Notes: generated by a model from the letters alone, not told the origin. Positions 9,069-17,133 are shown, counted from the stretch's first letter. The stretch: DNA of 41,047 bases from an uncultured Bacteroidales bacterium (GCA_900316235.1 ONCC01000022.1:1-41047), one strand, 5' to 3'. Program-made: numbers and translations.

Positions 9069-10070
9069 TTAGTCACCCAATGTGGCAACCATGACGGCTT
9101 TAATCGTGTGCATACGGTTTTCGGCCTCGTCGAAGACGATGCTGTTCTCGCTCTCGAAGACCTCCTCGGTCACCTCGATGCCGTTCAGGCCGAACTTCTC
9201 GTGGACGTCGCGGCCAGCCTTGGTCTCCAGGTTGTGGTAGGCGGGCAGGCAGTGCATGAATTTGCACTTGGGGTTGCCGGTCTTCTTCATCAGGGCAGCG
9301 TTGACCTGGTAGGGCATCAGCATCTTGATGCGCTCTTTCCACACGCTGTCGGGTTCGCCCATCGACACCCAGATGTCGGTGTAGATGAAGTCGAGGTCCT
9401 TCACACCCTTCTCCACGTCGTCGGTGACGGTAAGCTTGGCGCCGGTCTCCTTGGCGATCTCCTGGCACTGCTTGATAAGGTCCTTAGCAGGCTGGAGTTT
9501 CTTGGGGGCGATGATGCGGATGTCCATACCCATCTTCACGCCACCAACCATCAGGCTGTTACCCATGTTGTAGCGGGCATCGCCAATGTAGGCGAACTTC
9601 ACCTGGTTGAGGGGCTTGTCGGTATGCTCCTGGATGGTGAGGAAGTCGGCCAGGATCTGGGTGGGGTGAGCCTCGGCGGTGAGACCGTTCCACACGGGAA
9701 CACCAGCGTATTCGGCCAGCTCCTCGACGGTGGCCTGGTCGAAGCCACGATACTCGATGCCGTCGAACATGCGACCCAGCACGCGGGCGGTGTCTTTCAT
9801 GCTCTCCTTGATGCCAATCTGGCTACCGGTGGGACCGAGATAGGTCACATGGGCACCCTGGTCCTTAGCACCAACCTCGAAGGCGCAACGGGTACGGGTC
9901 GAGGTCTTCTCGAAGATGAGGGCGATATTCTTGCCTTTCAGGTGGGGCTGCTCGGTGCCGGCATATTTGGCGCACTTGAGGTCGCGGGCCAGGTCAAGCA
10001 GATAGTTAAGCTCCTTCGGCGAGAAGTCGAGGATTTTCAGGAAATTGCGGTTTCTTAAATTGTAAGCCAT
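9069..10070 (-). CDS. argF: Ornithine carbamoyltransferase (ArgF/ArcB type)
   Basis: A 333-residue cytoplasmic enzyme interconverting ornithine plus carbamoyl phosphate with citrulline plus phosphate. The carbamoyl-phosphate motif STRTR is at 57-61, HPTQ near 135, and the ornithine and catalytic motif HCLPAYHN near 274. The long form with [12 protein letters not shown] is that of true ornithine enzymes of the ArcB/E. coli ArgF group. Several Bacteroides species instead use an N-succinylornithine or acetylornithine carbamoyltransferase in synthesis. Because carbamate kinase is directly upstream on the same strand, a catabolic role (citrulline to ornithine plus carbamoyl phosphate) is likely. 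Direction cannot be proven from sequence. Confidence 0.93.
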   Translation of the reverse strand: MAYNLRNRNFLKILDFSPKELNYLLDLARDLKCAKYAGTEQPHLKGKNIALIFEKTSTRTRCAFEVGAKDQGAHVTYLGPTGSQIGIKESMKDTARVLGRMFDGIEYRGFDQATVEELAEYAGVPVWNGLTAEAHPTQILADFLTIQEHTDKPLNQVKFAYIGDARYNMGNSLMVGGVKMGMDIRIIAPKKLQPAKDLIKQCQEIAKETGAKLTVTDDVEKGVKDLDFIYTDIWVSMGEPDSVWKERIKMLMPYQVNAALMKKTGNPKCKFMHCLPAYHNLETKAGRDVHEKFGLNGIEVTEEVFESENSIVFDEAENRMHTIKAVMVATLGD

Positions 10071-10096
10071 AATTTAATTTATTAATTGTTAATATT

Positions 10097-10176
10097 ACTT
10101 TGACTTTTAAAAGCAGGCGGGACGCCTGCGTACCCATACTTTGACTTTTAAAGCAGGCGGGACGCCTGCGTACCCA
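10097..10176. repeat. Tandem pair of GCAGGCGGGACGCCTGC hairpins
   Basis: Two nearly identical 40-base copies (10097-10136 and 10138-10176), each consisting of an A/T-rich lead ACTTTGACTTTTAAA(A) plus GCAGGCGGGACGCCTGCGTACCC. Each forms a 7-bp stem, GCAGGCG/CGCCTGC. Read on the minus strand, each hairpin is followed by a TTTAAAAG or TTTTAAAAG tract. The array abuts the arcC stop and may work as a weak double terminator or mRNA-processing site between arcC and argF. Confidence 0.85.
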
Positions 10177-11112
10177 TTATTTCACGATGCGAGTACCACA
10201 GCTGGGGTTGTCGAGCTGGCCGGCCTCGGTGATGATGCACTCCTTGCCGCCGTGCTCGACGAACATGATGGCGGCGCGCACCTTGGGTGCCATGCTACCC
10301 TCGGCGAACTGGCCTTCCTCGAGGTACTGCTTGGCCTGAGCCACGGTGATAGTGTCGAGGGCCTGCTCGTTCTCCTTGCGGAAGTTGATGTAGACCTTGG
10401 GAACGTCGGTGAGGATGTAGAACTCGTCGGCACCAATCTCCACGGCGCAGAGGGCGCTGGCGAGGTCTTTGTCGATAACAGCCTCGACGCCACGCACATA
10501 GTCGCTCTCTTCGACGACGGGGATGCCGCCGCCACCCACGGTGACAACGATGTTGCCGGCGGTAGCCAGCTGCTTCACAATCTTGATATTGTTGATGCGC
10601 ACGGGCTTGGGAGAAGCCACTACTTTGCGCCAGCCGTTACCCTTGGGGTCTTCCTTGTACTTGGCACCCGTCTCGGCAGCAAACTGCTCGGCCTGCTCTT
10701 TGGTGTAGTAGGGGCCGACAGGCTTGGTGGGGTTCTGGAACATGGGGTCGAGCTTGTTGACGGCCACCTGGGTGACGAGGGTAACGACGTCGCGCTGGAT
10801 GTCGTTGCGAGCCATCACGTTGCGCAGACCCATCTCGATGAGATAAGCGATGGAGCCCTGCGTCTCGGCGACACAAAAGTCCATGGGCATGGCCTCGACG
10901 CCGGTGAGCTTGCCGGCCTCGTGCTGCAGCATCACGTTGCCAACCTGAGGGCCATTGCCGTGGCCGATAACGATGTTATAGTTGCGCTTAAGCAGGGCGC
11001 AGAGACTCTCACAGGTGTTCTCCACGTTCTCAATCTGCTCGCGATAAGTGCCTTTCTGACCGCTACGGAGAAGAGCATTTCCTCCGAAAGCAACAACAGC
11101 TAGTTTTCTCAT
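10177..11112 (-). CDS. arcC: Carbamate kinase
   Basis: A 311-residue amino-acid-kinase-fold enzyme that makes ATP from carbamoyl phosphate and ADP, releasing carbamate that decays to NH3 and CO2. Seen in the sequence: N-terminal VVAFGGNALL, IVIGHGNGPQVGN at about 46-58, the family insert NPTKPVGPYYTKEQAE at about 127-142, and the glycine loop TVGGGGIPV near 195. The length matches the family. It is followed by argF after a gap of 106 bases holding two hairpins. The pair forms the lower half of the arginine deiminase pathway. No arcA is in the window. Confidence 0.94.
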   Translation of the reverse strand: MRKLAVVAFGGNALLRSGQKGTYREQIENVENTCESLCALLKRNYNIVIGHGNGPQVGNVMLQHEAGKLTGVEAMPMDFCVAETQGSIAYLIEMGLRNVMARNDIQRDVVTLVTQVAVNKLDPMFQNPTKPVGPYYTKEQAEQFAAETGAKYKEDPKGNGWRKVVASPKPVRINNIKIVKQLATAGNIVVTVGGGGIPVVEESDYVRGVEAVIDKDLASALCAVEIGADEFYILTDVPKVYINFRKENEQALDTITVAQAKQYLEEGQFAEGSMAPKVRAAIMFVEHGGKECIITEAGQLDNPSCGTRIVK

Positions 11113-11172
11113 TCTATCCTATTTTCTTTATTTTCAGTTTTTTAAAACACTTTTCCACGTGAATGGAAAATG

Positions 11173-11204
11173 CAAATGTACGAAAAAAAAATAACATTCC
11201 GCAA
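11173..11204 (-). promoter_or_regulatory. Promoter of arcC
   Basis: On the minus strand, TACATTTG (11180 to 11173) matches the -7 consensus TAnnTTTG. A TTG lies 21 bases upstream (11204 to 11202), slightly longer than usual spacing. The leader to the arcC ATG is about 55 bases. Confidence 0.55.
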
Positions 11205-11239
11205 TTAATTTATTGAATTAATATAAATATACTTCGATT

Positions 11240-11339
11240 GAAACACCTATCACTACCCTACCAACACCCTATCAACTCCTACCATGGTAGGAGTTGGTTA
11301 GGAGTTGGTAAGGCGTTGGTAACTGGTTTATAGGTATTT
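11240..11339. repeat. Interspersed hairpin repeat of ACCAACTCCT units, copy 1
   Basis: The left half iterates ACCAACNCCT and the right half iterates AGGAGTTGGT around the centre CCATGG at 11283-11288. The outer ends, AAACACCTAT and ATAGGTATTT, also pair. The whole forms one imperfect hairpin of about 100 bases. Related copies are at 28365-28450 and 37425-37490. Confidence 0.8.
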
Positions 11340-11376
11340 GGACGAAAGCGTACCGAAAGCCGTTTTTAACCCATTT

Positions 11377-11426
11377 TGTAGAGACGCGGCCTGCCGCGTC
11401 TCCTGTCATAGCATGCTGCGTCTCCA
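11377..11426. repeat. GAGACGCGGC palindromic repeat, intergenic copy
   Basis: TGTAGAGACGCGGCCTGCCG continues into CGTCTCC, and is followed by a second half-element ending GCTGCGTCTCCACA. It belongs to the same family as 301-330. It sits immediately downstream of the M28 peptidase stop and could form its transcript-end hairpin. Confidence 0.65.
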
Positions 11427-11429
11427 CAA

Positions 11430-12356
11430 TTATAGGTGCTCCAGAAAGGTCTTCAAGAGGGTCATGAAATTCATGTAATTGCCTAGTCCACAGCCATCAC
11501 AGGTATCTTCAGGGCTATGATAACCGCCGTAGGGGCCACCAAGGGTATAGATGAAGACAGAGGGGCACTCCCGGGTGAAGAAATAGTGGTCGCTGTTGGC
11601 AGCGTTGTCGCGGCGGCCAATCTTGGCGGCATAATGGCCTTCGTCATTTATTTGCGTCAGCAGGTCGACATAGGGTTTGGTTTCCTTTGTGTTGGCGTTA
11701 ACCACCATCAGGCCCTCGTCACCGCCACAAAAGAGATCGATATTGACCAACAGCTTGACTTTGTTGAGATTGATGAGTGGATTATCAGCAAAATAATGAC
11801 TGCCTATCAGGCCACTCTCCTCGCCTCCGAAGAAAAGGAAGACGTAGGTGTATTTAGTGGGTAGTGGGTAGTTTGTAGTGGGTAGCACTTGTCCACGTGT
11901 GCTATCCACTACCCACTGTCCACTACCCACTATTCTAGCCAGGTCGAGCACGGCGGCAGTGCCGCTGGCGTTGTCGTGGGCACCATAAAAGATTGTGTCT
12001 CCACTCATTCCAAGATGCTCATAGTGAGCCGTGAAGACAATCATCGAGTCAGTCTCGCCGGGGATATATCCGCAGACGTTCTGCGAGCGGTAGCCCGCCT
12101 TCACGATGGGCGGGCGTGTGGTGGTATTCGGGAAACGGAAATACTGATAATAGTCCTTGGTCAAAGGTTTGACACCATTGGCCTTCAATTCATTGCGCAG
12201 ATAATTGGCAGCAATGGAGTCGCCACGGTGCTGCATGCCACGCCCGAACATTTCAGGCGAAGTAAGGTCGCGGATGATACGCCGCGCGTATGTGCTGTCC
12301 TGCGCCGCAGCAGCAAACGACAGAAATACAGTTACAAACAATATTATTCGTTTCAT
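11430..12356 (-). CDS. Exported M28-family metallopeptidase with a repeat-derived insert
   Basis: A 308-residue zinc aminopeptidase-like protein. A signal peptide (MKRIILFVTVFLSFAAAA) directs it to the envelope. Likely metal ligands are visible in order: AHYEH near 110, GAHDNASGT (about 125-133), GGEES (about 177-181), NID near 205, and the late histidine in YGGYHSPEDT near 283. Residues about 142-168 (IVGSGQWVVDSTRG and PTTNYPLPTK) lie between two conserved stretches and are encoded by a hairpin repeat. This is unlike normal M28 sequence and is probably a surface loop added by repeat insertion. The frame is intact. It is probably monocistronic, with its own promoter. Confidence 0.88.
   Translation of the reverse strand: MKRIILFVTVFLSFAAAAQDSTYARRIIRDLTSPEMFGRGMQHRGDSIAANYLRNELKANGVKPLTKDYYQYFRFPNTTTRPPIVKAGYRSQNVCGYIPGETDSMIVFTAHYEHLGMSGDTIFYGAHDNASGTAAVLDLARIVGSGQWVVDSTRGQVLPTTNYPLPTKYTYVFLFFGGEESGLIGSHYFADNPLINLNKVKLLVNIDLFCGGDEGLMVVNANTKETKPYVDLLTQINDEGHYAAKIGRRDNAANSDHYFFTRECPSVFIYTLGGPYGGYHSPEDTCDGCGLGNYMNFMTLLKTFLEHL
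11855..11932. repeat. GTGGGTAGTGGGTAG hairpin repeat inside the M28 peptidase gene
   Basis: The left arm (11855-11888) iterates TAGTGGG. The right arm (11898-11932) is its complement, with only a few mismatches and a 9-10 base loop. It lies wholly within the coding region and is a multiple-of-three insertion in effect, since the frame continues on both sides. Confidence 0.85.
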
Positions 12357-12377
12357 TTTCCCGTTTAAATTTTATTG

Positions 12378-12385
12378 CAAAGATA
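12378..12385 (-). promoter_or_regulatory. -7 element of the M28 peptidase promoter
   Basis: The minus strand reads TATCTTTG (12385 to 12378), 22 bases before the ATG at 12356. A -33 TTG at the standard distance is not evident. Confidence 0.5.
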
Positions 12386-12470
12386 CAATTTTTTTTATCA
12401 ACGGAGAATTAAATGAAAATGATGTTGATTAACTTTAATTGTAGAGTGAATTATTATTTAAAGATTTTTT

Positions 12471-14930
12471 TTATTTCAAGAACCCTAAAGTATAAACCAT
12501 GGGTCTCATTTTATCTGACAACACCTTGAATATAGCATTGAATTCATCTAAATCTTTTCTACTGTATTCTTTTGCCAATGCTTTAATTTGATACCAACCA
12601 CAATCCCAATTCATGATTTGGTATTCTGGATTGCCTCCGTTGAATAATTCTCTGAATTTGAATGTTGACCTAACTATTTCGTTTGCCTTATCGAGAACGG
12701 CTTGCGCCTCTGTCGATAGAGCTATTGCTTGAAGTTTCTGATAAACGTATCTTTCGTTCGAAGTCCTTGCGTCGTTATAACATTCGTCCAGGTGATTATC
12801 ACTTGCCAATTGTAAGATTTCATCTTTACTCATCCAGAAGAATTCATTGTAGATATTCCATCTTTTTCCTTCGAATTCCACTTGACGAAGTGAAGATTGA
12901 TTTGATGCAGAGTGGAAAATAGAGAAAACAATAGAGTCATTCTGATACTCTTGAAAAGATGGATGCGATTCATTTGGCGCGAGGTATTCGTCTTTAGAGT
13001 TTACCCAGTTTTTCTCAATGAGTTTACGCGCAGCAAAAAGAGCAGTACATCTCGCAAAGTTGTCTTCATTAATATCTAATGTCGACACATGTCGTGAAAC
13101 AGGCATTGTCATTAAATATACATCAGACGCATTTGCGTCAACATTATTTCTATCATTCACAAAGAATGCCACATCGCAACTGACGGGTTTTATCGTGTTG
13201 GAAATGTTAAGTGCAGACTTCGCCGTGATACAATCTCTTGTTTTTGCGTTTCTTTGTTTTGTTTTTGCCCACTCCATTGCTGAATTCAAGGAGTCGATAT
13301 TGTAAACATTCTTCTCTCCAATCACATTGATTTCACCACCAATCTCATCAATTAAATCATGTCGGAAGTTTTCTTTATCTAAACATTCCCCGCATTTCCA
13401 TATTGTAAATGATATACCCCAACTGTCGGATACGTCCGCAAAATGACTTGCTTGGAACTGGCACGCTTTTACAAATGCAAAATCTGTCAAAAACCTTTTT
13501 CTAAATGCCTTCCAACTTGGACCGGTCATAAATAGAGATGGAGAATATAAACCGATAAAACAATTTGTAAGACCAAATACTTCTTTTATCCTTAAGATTC
13601 TATACAAAAATTGTGCATATAGATTTTGACTACACGCGCCGATTTTCTCATTAAGCATTAACTTATTAATTTTGGTCTTCGCTATGCCTTCTTTGCTACT
13701 ATTGCTGGATGCAAACCCATTTGCAGCCATCCCATACGGAGGATTTAATAAAAAAATAATTGGCCTGTTTCGCTGCAAGGCGTAGTGTAACCCTTGCGGT
13801 AATTTTGAATTGTATTGCACCTGATCTGATGGAGCAGGAATATAGTCGTTCAAGAAATCAAATTGGAATTTGGTGGCCTCAGGGTTATAATTGGCACCCA
13901 TATCCAATTCGCTCTGAAAAAGAGTCGAGCAATAGAGTTCGTTAAAATGATAGTCCCTCGTAAGATTACCAGTTCCCCAACAGTTATCCCATACCACATA
14001 TTTCTCTTTCCAATCCTCACCCAAAACGCTTTCCAACATTTGGTGTGCATAATCAACGAAAAGTGTAGGAGTCCAAAAGTCGCCCTTCATACGCCTGTCA
14101 TAATCCTCAATCAACCTATCTGCTATTGCAGTCATTCTCGTCTTCTCTTGTGGGGTGTAGTTCCTGTCAAAATAGCCGAAGAACGATTTGAAATTATTGC
14201 CATCCATATTTACATTCTTCCCATTACAAACAAGAAGATTAGGGTGTGTAGGATGTTGATAGTAGTTTGTTGAATCGCTCAGCACTCCCATGAAGATGCC
14301 AACGGTATCATGACCATTCAACTTGTTTTTGCCTTTAAGAACATTCTTGCAGAAGTAGTCAAATATATTGGAAATATTGTGCTCGGTTACTCTAACATAA
14401 CGCTGAACATTATACGCTAAATCTTGTATCTTTTCGGCAACAACTTTGAAGCTAAAGTTCTCATTAACAATAAAGACAAACGGGTTTATATCGGCATCAT
14501 TAGCTATTTTGGCGACCATTTCTGGATAGTTGGCATAAGCCTTTGATGGCGCGCTGTTCCAGTCAACATTCTCATCAAGATATTTTAACAGAGGATTGGT
14601 GTGAAGAGCAAAGCATTCGTTTTTATCACCCACAAGACATACGTTTGGCACAATTTTTCCATCGAGTTCAAACATTTTCAAGTACCAAACAACTTGGATT
14701 AATACTTTCGCTTTCCCCGATTTGTCATTAAGCAATTCATCCAGTTTGTATTCAACTATCAAACGGAACTTTCTTCCGTCAACAACAGGTTCCATATATC
14801 CGTCACACTGGAACGGATAGGTGTAATCTGTATTGGGGAAATACAAACATAAACCATTCTTATACGGAGTTTCAACGCCTCTCTCGTCAATAACGTCTTT
14901 TATTAAATCGTAGAATTTGCTCTTGCTCAT
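12471..14930 (-). CDS. Type IIG restriction-modification enzyme (nuclease-methyltransferase fusion)
   Basis: Starting at the ATG at 14930 the product has 819 residues; the frame is open further up to 15047 but that part reads through a hairpin. The N-terminal domain shows a PD-(D/E)xK-like arrangement: D43 (CDGYME), E60-Y-K62 (VEYKLDE) and Q79 followed by VVWYLK. The middle is an N6-adenine methyltransferase: SAM-binding motif WDNCWGTGNLT near 315 and catalytic LNPPYG with NPPY at 396-399. The C-terminal third is probably the target-recognition region. One polypeptide with nuclease and methylase fits type IIG; a phage-defence methyltransferase of another class is possible. Its base composition is clearly AT-rich and its codons differ from its neighbours, so it was probably acquired by transfer. 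No separate specificity or restriction gene is adjacent. Confidence 0.8.
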   Translation of the reverse strand: MSKSKFYDLIKDVIDERGVETPYKNGLCLYFPNTDYTYPFQCDGYMEPVVDGRKFRLIVEYKLDELLNDKSGKAKVLIQVVWYLKMFELDGKIVPNVCLVGDKNECFALHTNPLLKYLDENVDWNSAPSKAYANYPEMVAKIANDADINPFVFIVNENFSFKVVAEKIQDLAYNVQRYVRVTEHNISNIFDYFCKNVLKGKNKLNGHDTVGIFMGVLSDSTNYYQHPTHPNLLVCNGKNVNMDGNNFKSFFGYFDRNYTPQEKTRMTAIADRLIEDYDRRMKGDFWTPTLFVDYAHQMLESVLGEDWKEKYVVWDNCWGTGNLTRDYHFNELYCSTLFQSELDMGANYNPEATKFQFDFLNDYIPAPSDQVQYNSKLPQGLHYALQRNRPIIFLLNPPYGMAANGFASSNSSKEGIAKTKINKLMLNEKIGACSQNLYAQFLYRILRIKEVFGLTNCFIGLYSPSLFMTGPSWKAFRKRFLTDFAFVKACQFQASHFADVSDSWGISFTIWKCGECLDKENFRHDLIDEIGGEINVIGEKNVYNIDSLNSAMEWAKTKQRNAKTRDCITAKSALNISNTIKPVSCDVAFFVNDRNNVDANASDVYLMTMPVSRHVSTLDINEDNFARCTALFAARKLIEKNWVNSKDEYLAPNESHPSFQEYQNDSIVFSIFHSASNQSSLRQVEFEGKRWNIYNEFFWMSKDEILQLASDNHLDECYNDARTSNERYVYQKLQAIALSTEAQAVLDKANEIVRSTFKFRELFNGGNPEYQIMNWDCGWYQIKALAKEYSRKDLDEFNAIFKVLSDKMRPMVYTLGFLK

Positions 14931-14972
14931 AAAATATAAAAAAGTGGTATTAATCTGCTTTTCTTCGAGAAG

Positions 14973-15137
14973 AGCGTAAAAAAAACCGCGAGCTTCTGTC
15001 AAACTCGAGGTCCTAGGAAAACCTGTAACATCAACAAGAAAGCTCACGGTATTATCCGCGAGCGTTTCTCTCTTCTTTTTTGATGTTACAGTCGAAATTT
15101 CCTAGGTTCCGAGTTTATCAAAGAAAAGCGCAAACGC
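14973..15137 (-). ncRNA. Long imperfect hairpin upstream of the type IIG gene (candidate structured leader or small RNA)
   Basis: The core runs from 15001 to 15117. AAACTCG(15001), CCTAGGAAA and CTGTAACATCAA on the left face TTGATGTTACAG, TTTCCTAGG and CGAGTTT (to 15117) on the right. The apex is a second small stem, GCTCACGG/CCGCGAGC (about 15041-15062). Weaker pairing of GCG..CTTCTGTC with its counterpart extends it outward to about 14973-15137. It lies between the apparent promoter (15203-15210) and the ATG of the restriction gene, so it would be in that gene's 5' leader. I do not recognise it as a known RNA family. It could also be a DNA element such as a MITE or a protein-binding site. 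Confidence 0.45.
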
Positions 15138-15202
15138 TATTATATGTTTTTATTTATCTTTTTATACTTTTTATGCCATATATTATTTTTTATTTCACGC
15201 TG

Positions 15203-15210
15203 CAAAAATA
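15203..15210 (-). promoter_or_regulatory. -7 element upstream of the hairpin and type IIG gene
   Basis: The minus strand reads TATTTTTG (15210 to 15203), followed by CAGCGTG. A clear -33 TTG at 18-20 bases is not visible, so only half of the consensus is supported. It implies a leader of about 270 bases containing the hairpin. Confidence 0.4.
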
Positions 15211-15245
15211 CAACTTATAATTGAATCAGGTAATTTTTTTTTACA

Positions 15246-16652
15246 TCAGAAACCCGGCAGGGTAATCCAAATGGTTGGCAGCATTAAGATGAAACCAATT
15301 GCGATAAGGGCGAGGATGAATTTCCACACCCACTTGAGCCAGGTGCCGTAGGGGATGCGGGCGATGCCGAGAACGCCGATAAGGACGCCGCTGGTGGGCG
15401 TCAGCATATTAGTGAAGCCGTCGCCAAACTGGAAGGCCAGAACGGTGGTCTGACGCGAAACACTCATAAGATCGGCAAACTGCGCCATGATGGGCATGGT
15501 GAGAGCTGCCTTGGCCGAGCCACTGGGCATCACGATGTTGAGCAGCGTTTGGAAGACATACATGACAGCCAGCGAGGCCACTTCGCCCAGCTGCGAAAGC
15601 GAACGCGTGAGGCCGTAGAGGATGGTGTCGATGATGTGACCGTCCTTGAGGATGAAGATGATGCCGCTGGCAAGTCCCACCACCAGGGCGGCGGAGAGGA
15701 TGTCCTTGCAGCCGGCAAGGAAAAGCTTGGCGATGTCGTCGGCACCCTGCTTATCCACAATGCCGCTGAAGATACCCATAGCGAGGAAGAGTGCCGAGAT
15801 TTCAGCGATATACCAGCCGAATTCAAGCACCCCCACCACCAGGGCAACGATGGTGAGCAAGAGAATGACCAGGATGATTCCCTGACGGATGGTGAGGGAG
15901 GACTGCTGTGTGGATTCCACACGCTGACGCCAGTAGTCGTCGAGTTTGTGGACGGGGCTGCGCTCGGGCTTGACCTTTACCCTATGGGCATACCACAGCA
16001 CAAAGGCGATGCCGACAACAGTCAATACAACCCAACAGAAAACCCTGTACTCGAGGCCCGAGAAGAGCGGCAGGTCAGCAATGCCTTGGGCGATACCAAT
16101 GGTGAAGGGGTTGAGCATTGCGCCTGCAAAACCCACATGGGCAGCGACATAGCACATACAGACACCTACGATGGAGTCGTAACCCATCTGGATGGCCAGC
16201 GGGATAAATACCACCACAAAGGCAATGGTCTCTTCGCTCATGCCAAAGATGGCACCAAAGAGGCTGAACATAATCATTACCAGCGTGATAATAATATTCT
16301 CCACTCCCAATTTCTGTATCAGTTTGAAACGGCTTAGGCGTCTAATCCTGCGCAGGAAAGACATCACCCCAACGTCGATAGCATGGCTATTGTTGAGAAT
16401 CCAAAAGGCACCGCCTACCATCAGTATAAATATAATGATGTCGGCCTTGTCGACGAAGCCGTTGAAGAGTGCCGAGAAAATTTGCCAGGTCTGTGGGGCA
16501 CGGTCGACATAGTGGAAAGAGCCATTGACCACCACCTCGCGGCCGTCGACATTCTCACGCAAGAACTCGCCGGCCGGAACGAACCATGTGAGTACTGCGG
16601 CAATGACAATGAGAGCAAATACGATGGTGAAGGTATGGGGAATCTTTTTCAA
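15246..16652 (-). CDS. YfcC-family membrane transporter
   Basis: A 468-residue protein with about 12 hydrophobic segments. It starts PHTFTIVFALIVIAAVLTWFVPAGEF, with the FVPAGEF motif typical of the YfcC family (IT superfamily, related to DcuC carriers). AGAMLNPFTIGIAQGIADLP and LNIVMPSGSAKAALTMPIM are further family landmarks. Some members in streptococci act as ArcD arginine-ornithine exchangers; others are annotated as dicarboxylate or short-chain acid carriers, so substrate is open. It starts 22 bases after the CYTH gene and is probably the last gene of that operon. An arginine/ornithine role would complement arcC-argF but is only inferred. Confidence 0.85.
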   Translation of the reverse strand: MKKIPHTFTIVFALIVIAAVLTWFVPAGEFLRENVDGREVVVNGSFHYVDRAPQTWQIFSALFNGFVDKADIIIFILMVGGAFWILNNSHAIDVGVMSFLRRIRRLSRFKLIQKLGVENIIITLVMIMFSLFGAIFGMSEETIAFVVVFIPLAIQMGYDSIVGVCMCYVAAHVGFAGAMLNPFTIGIAQGIADLPLFSGLEYRVFCWVVLTVVGIAFVLWYAHRVKVKPERSPVHKLDDYWRQRVESTQQSSLTIRQGIILVILLLTIVALVVGVLEFGWYIAEISALFLAMGIFSGIVDKQGADDIAKLFLAGCKDILSAALVVGLASGIIFILKDGHIIDTILYGLTRSLSQLGEVASLAVMYVFQTLLNIVMPSGSAKAALTMPIMAQFADLMSVSRQTTVLAFQFGDGFTNMLTPTSGVLIGVLGIARIPYGTWLKWVWKFILALIAIGFILMLPTIWITLPGF

Positions 16653-16653
16653 G

Positions 16654-16684
16654 TTAAGAGATAATAGTTAATAGTTAAGAATTA
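16654..16684. repeat. Short TTAATAGTTAAG iteration
   Basis: GTTAAGAGATAATAGTTAAT followed by AGTTAAGAATTATG fills the gap of about 22 bases between the CYTH and YfcC genes and overlaps the CYTH stop. It is a simple iterated sequence resembling the other short repeats in this window. Confidence 0.5.
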
Positions 16685-17133
16685 TGGGCTAGCCAGCTGT
16701 TGCGGTAACGGGGGTCATTGCTGACGTCTTGGCCGAACCAGGCTGGTGGAGTGAACGCATTGGCGGCCTCGACAGAAGGAAATTCAACTTCAACAAGGAG
16801 TAAGCCTTCATGGCGACCGTGGAAGATGTCCAATTCTGCGGTATATTTTCCAACGGGGATGCGATAGCGGGTCTTCTCCACCATGATTCCCTCACACTTA
16901 CCTCTCAGTCGGGCATAAGATTCCGACGACAGAAAAAATTCTTCCTCTCTGTTGACGATGGCAGAGGTAAGGGAGTGCATCTTCTCCTTGACTGTTAGAA
17001 TAAAAGAATCGCCCATCCTGCGGATGCGCAGGGTGGGCGATGTGCATAAATATCCCTGTTCAATCTCCACATGAGGAAAGGCGTCTAAATTCTCTGGTAG
17101 AGAGCCTACAAGGTATTTCCGTTCTATCTCCAT
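16675..17133 (-). CDS. CYTH-domain protein (triphosphate tunnel metalloenzyme family)
   Basis: A 152-residue cytoplasmic protein with the signature EIERKYLV at 2-9 (ExExK: E2, E4, K6). Basic strands characteristic of the triphosphate tunnel follow: TLRIRRM near 34-40, FILTVKEK, VEKTRYRIP, YTAELDIF and VEVEF. Enzymes of this fold hydrolyse inorganic triphosphate or nucleoside triphosphates, or make cyclic nucleotides. Small bacterial members like this are usually inorganic triphosphatases, but the substrate is not determined here. I chose the ATG at 17133, which overlaps the purC stop (TGATG), because the upstream extension is a purC shadow with no CYTH similarity. Confidence 0.85.
   Translation of the reverse strand: MEIERKYLVGSLPENLDAFPHVEIEQGYLCTSPTLRIRRMGDSFILTVKEKMHSLTSAIVNREEEFFLSSESYARLRGKCEGIMVEKTRYRIPVGKYTAELDIFHGRHEGLLLVEVEFPSVEAANAFTPPAWFGQDVSNDPRYRNSWLAHNS

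Larger units (their letters stand above)
11113..11429. other. Intergenic region between arcC and the M28 peptidase gene
   Basis: This stretch of 317 bases holds no gene. It contains the arcC promoter near 11173-11204, a 100-base inverted repeat of ACCAACTCCT units (11240-11339) and a compound GAGACGCGGC palindrome (11377-11426) just past the peptidase stop. Confidence 0.8.
14931..15245. other. AT-rich gap with a long hairpin between the restriction gene and the YfcC transporter gene
   Basis: This stretch of 315 bases has no convincing gene. It holds the inverted repeat at 14973-15137 and a -7 box at 15203-15210. It may be part of the transferred segment, since it shares the low GC of the restriction gene. 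Confidence 0.75.

Noticed and set aside
10097..10176. CRISPR array
   Set aside because: Only two units with no variable spacers; it is a tandem duplication of a hairpin.
9063..11103. Long plus-strand frames opposite argF and arcC
   Set aside because: Both are antisense to well-conserved enzymes and have no independent support.
14931..15047. Earlier start of the type IIG gene at 15047
   Set aside because: The extra residues are translated from the arm of a hairpin and do not look like part of a nuclease domain; ATG at 14930 gives a typical start. It cannot be fully excluded.
14973..15137. Retron-type msr/msd region
   Set aside because: The foldback shape is suggestive, but no reverse transcriptase gene is near.
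15246..16652. Firm naming of the YfcC carrier as ArcD
   Set aside because: Only some members exchange arginine and ornithine, and the gene sits in the purC run, not next to arcC or argF.
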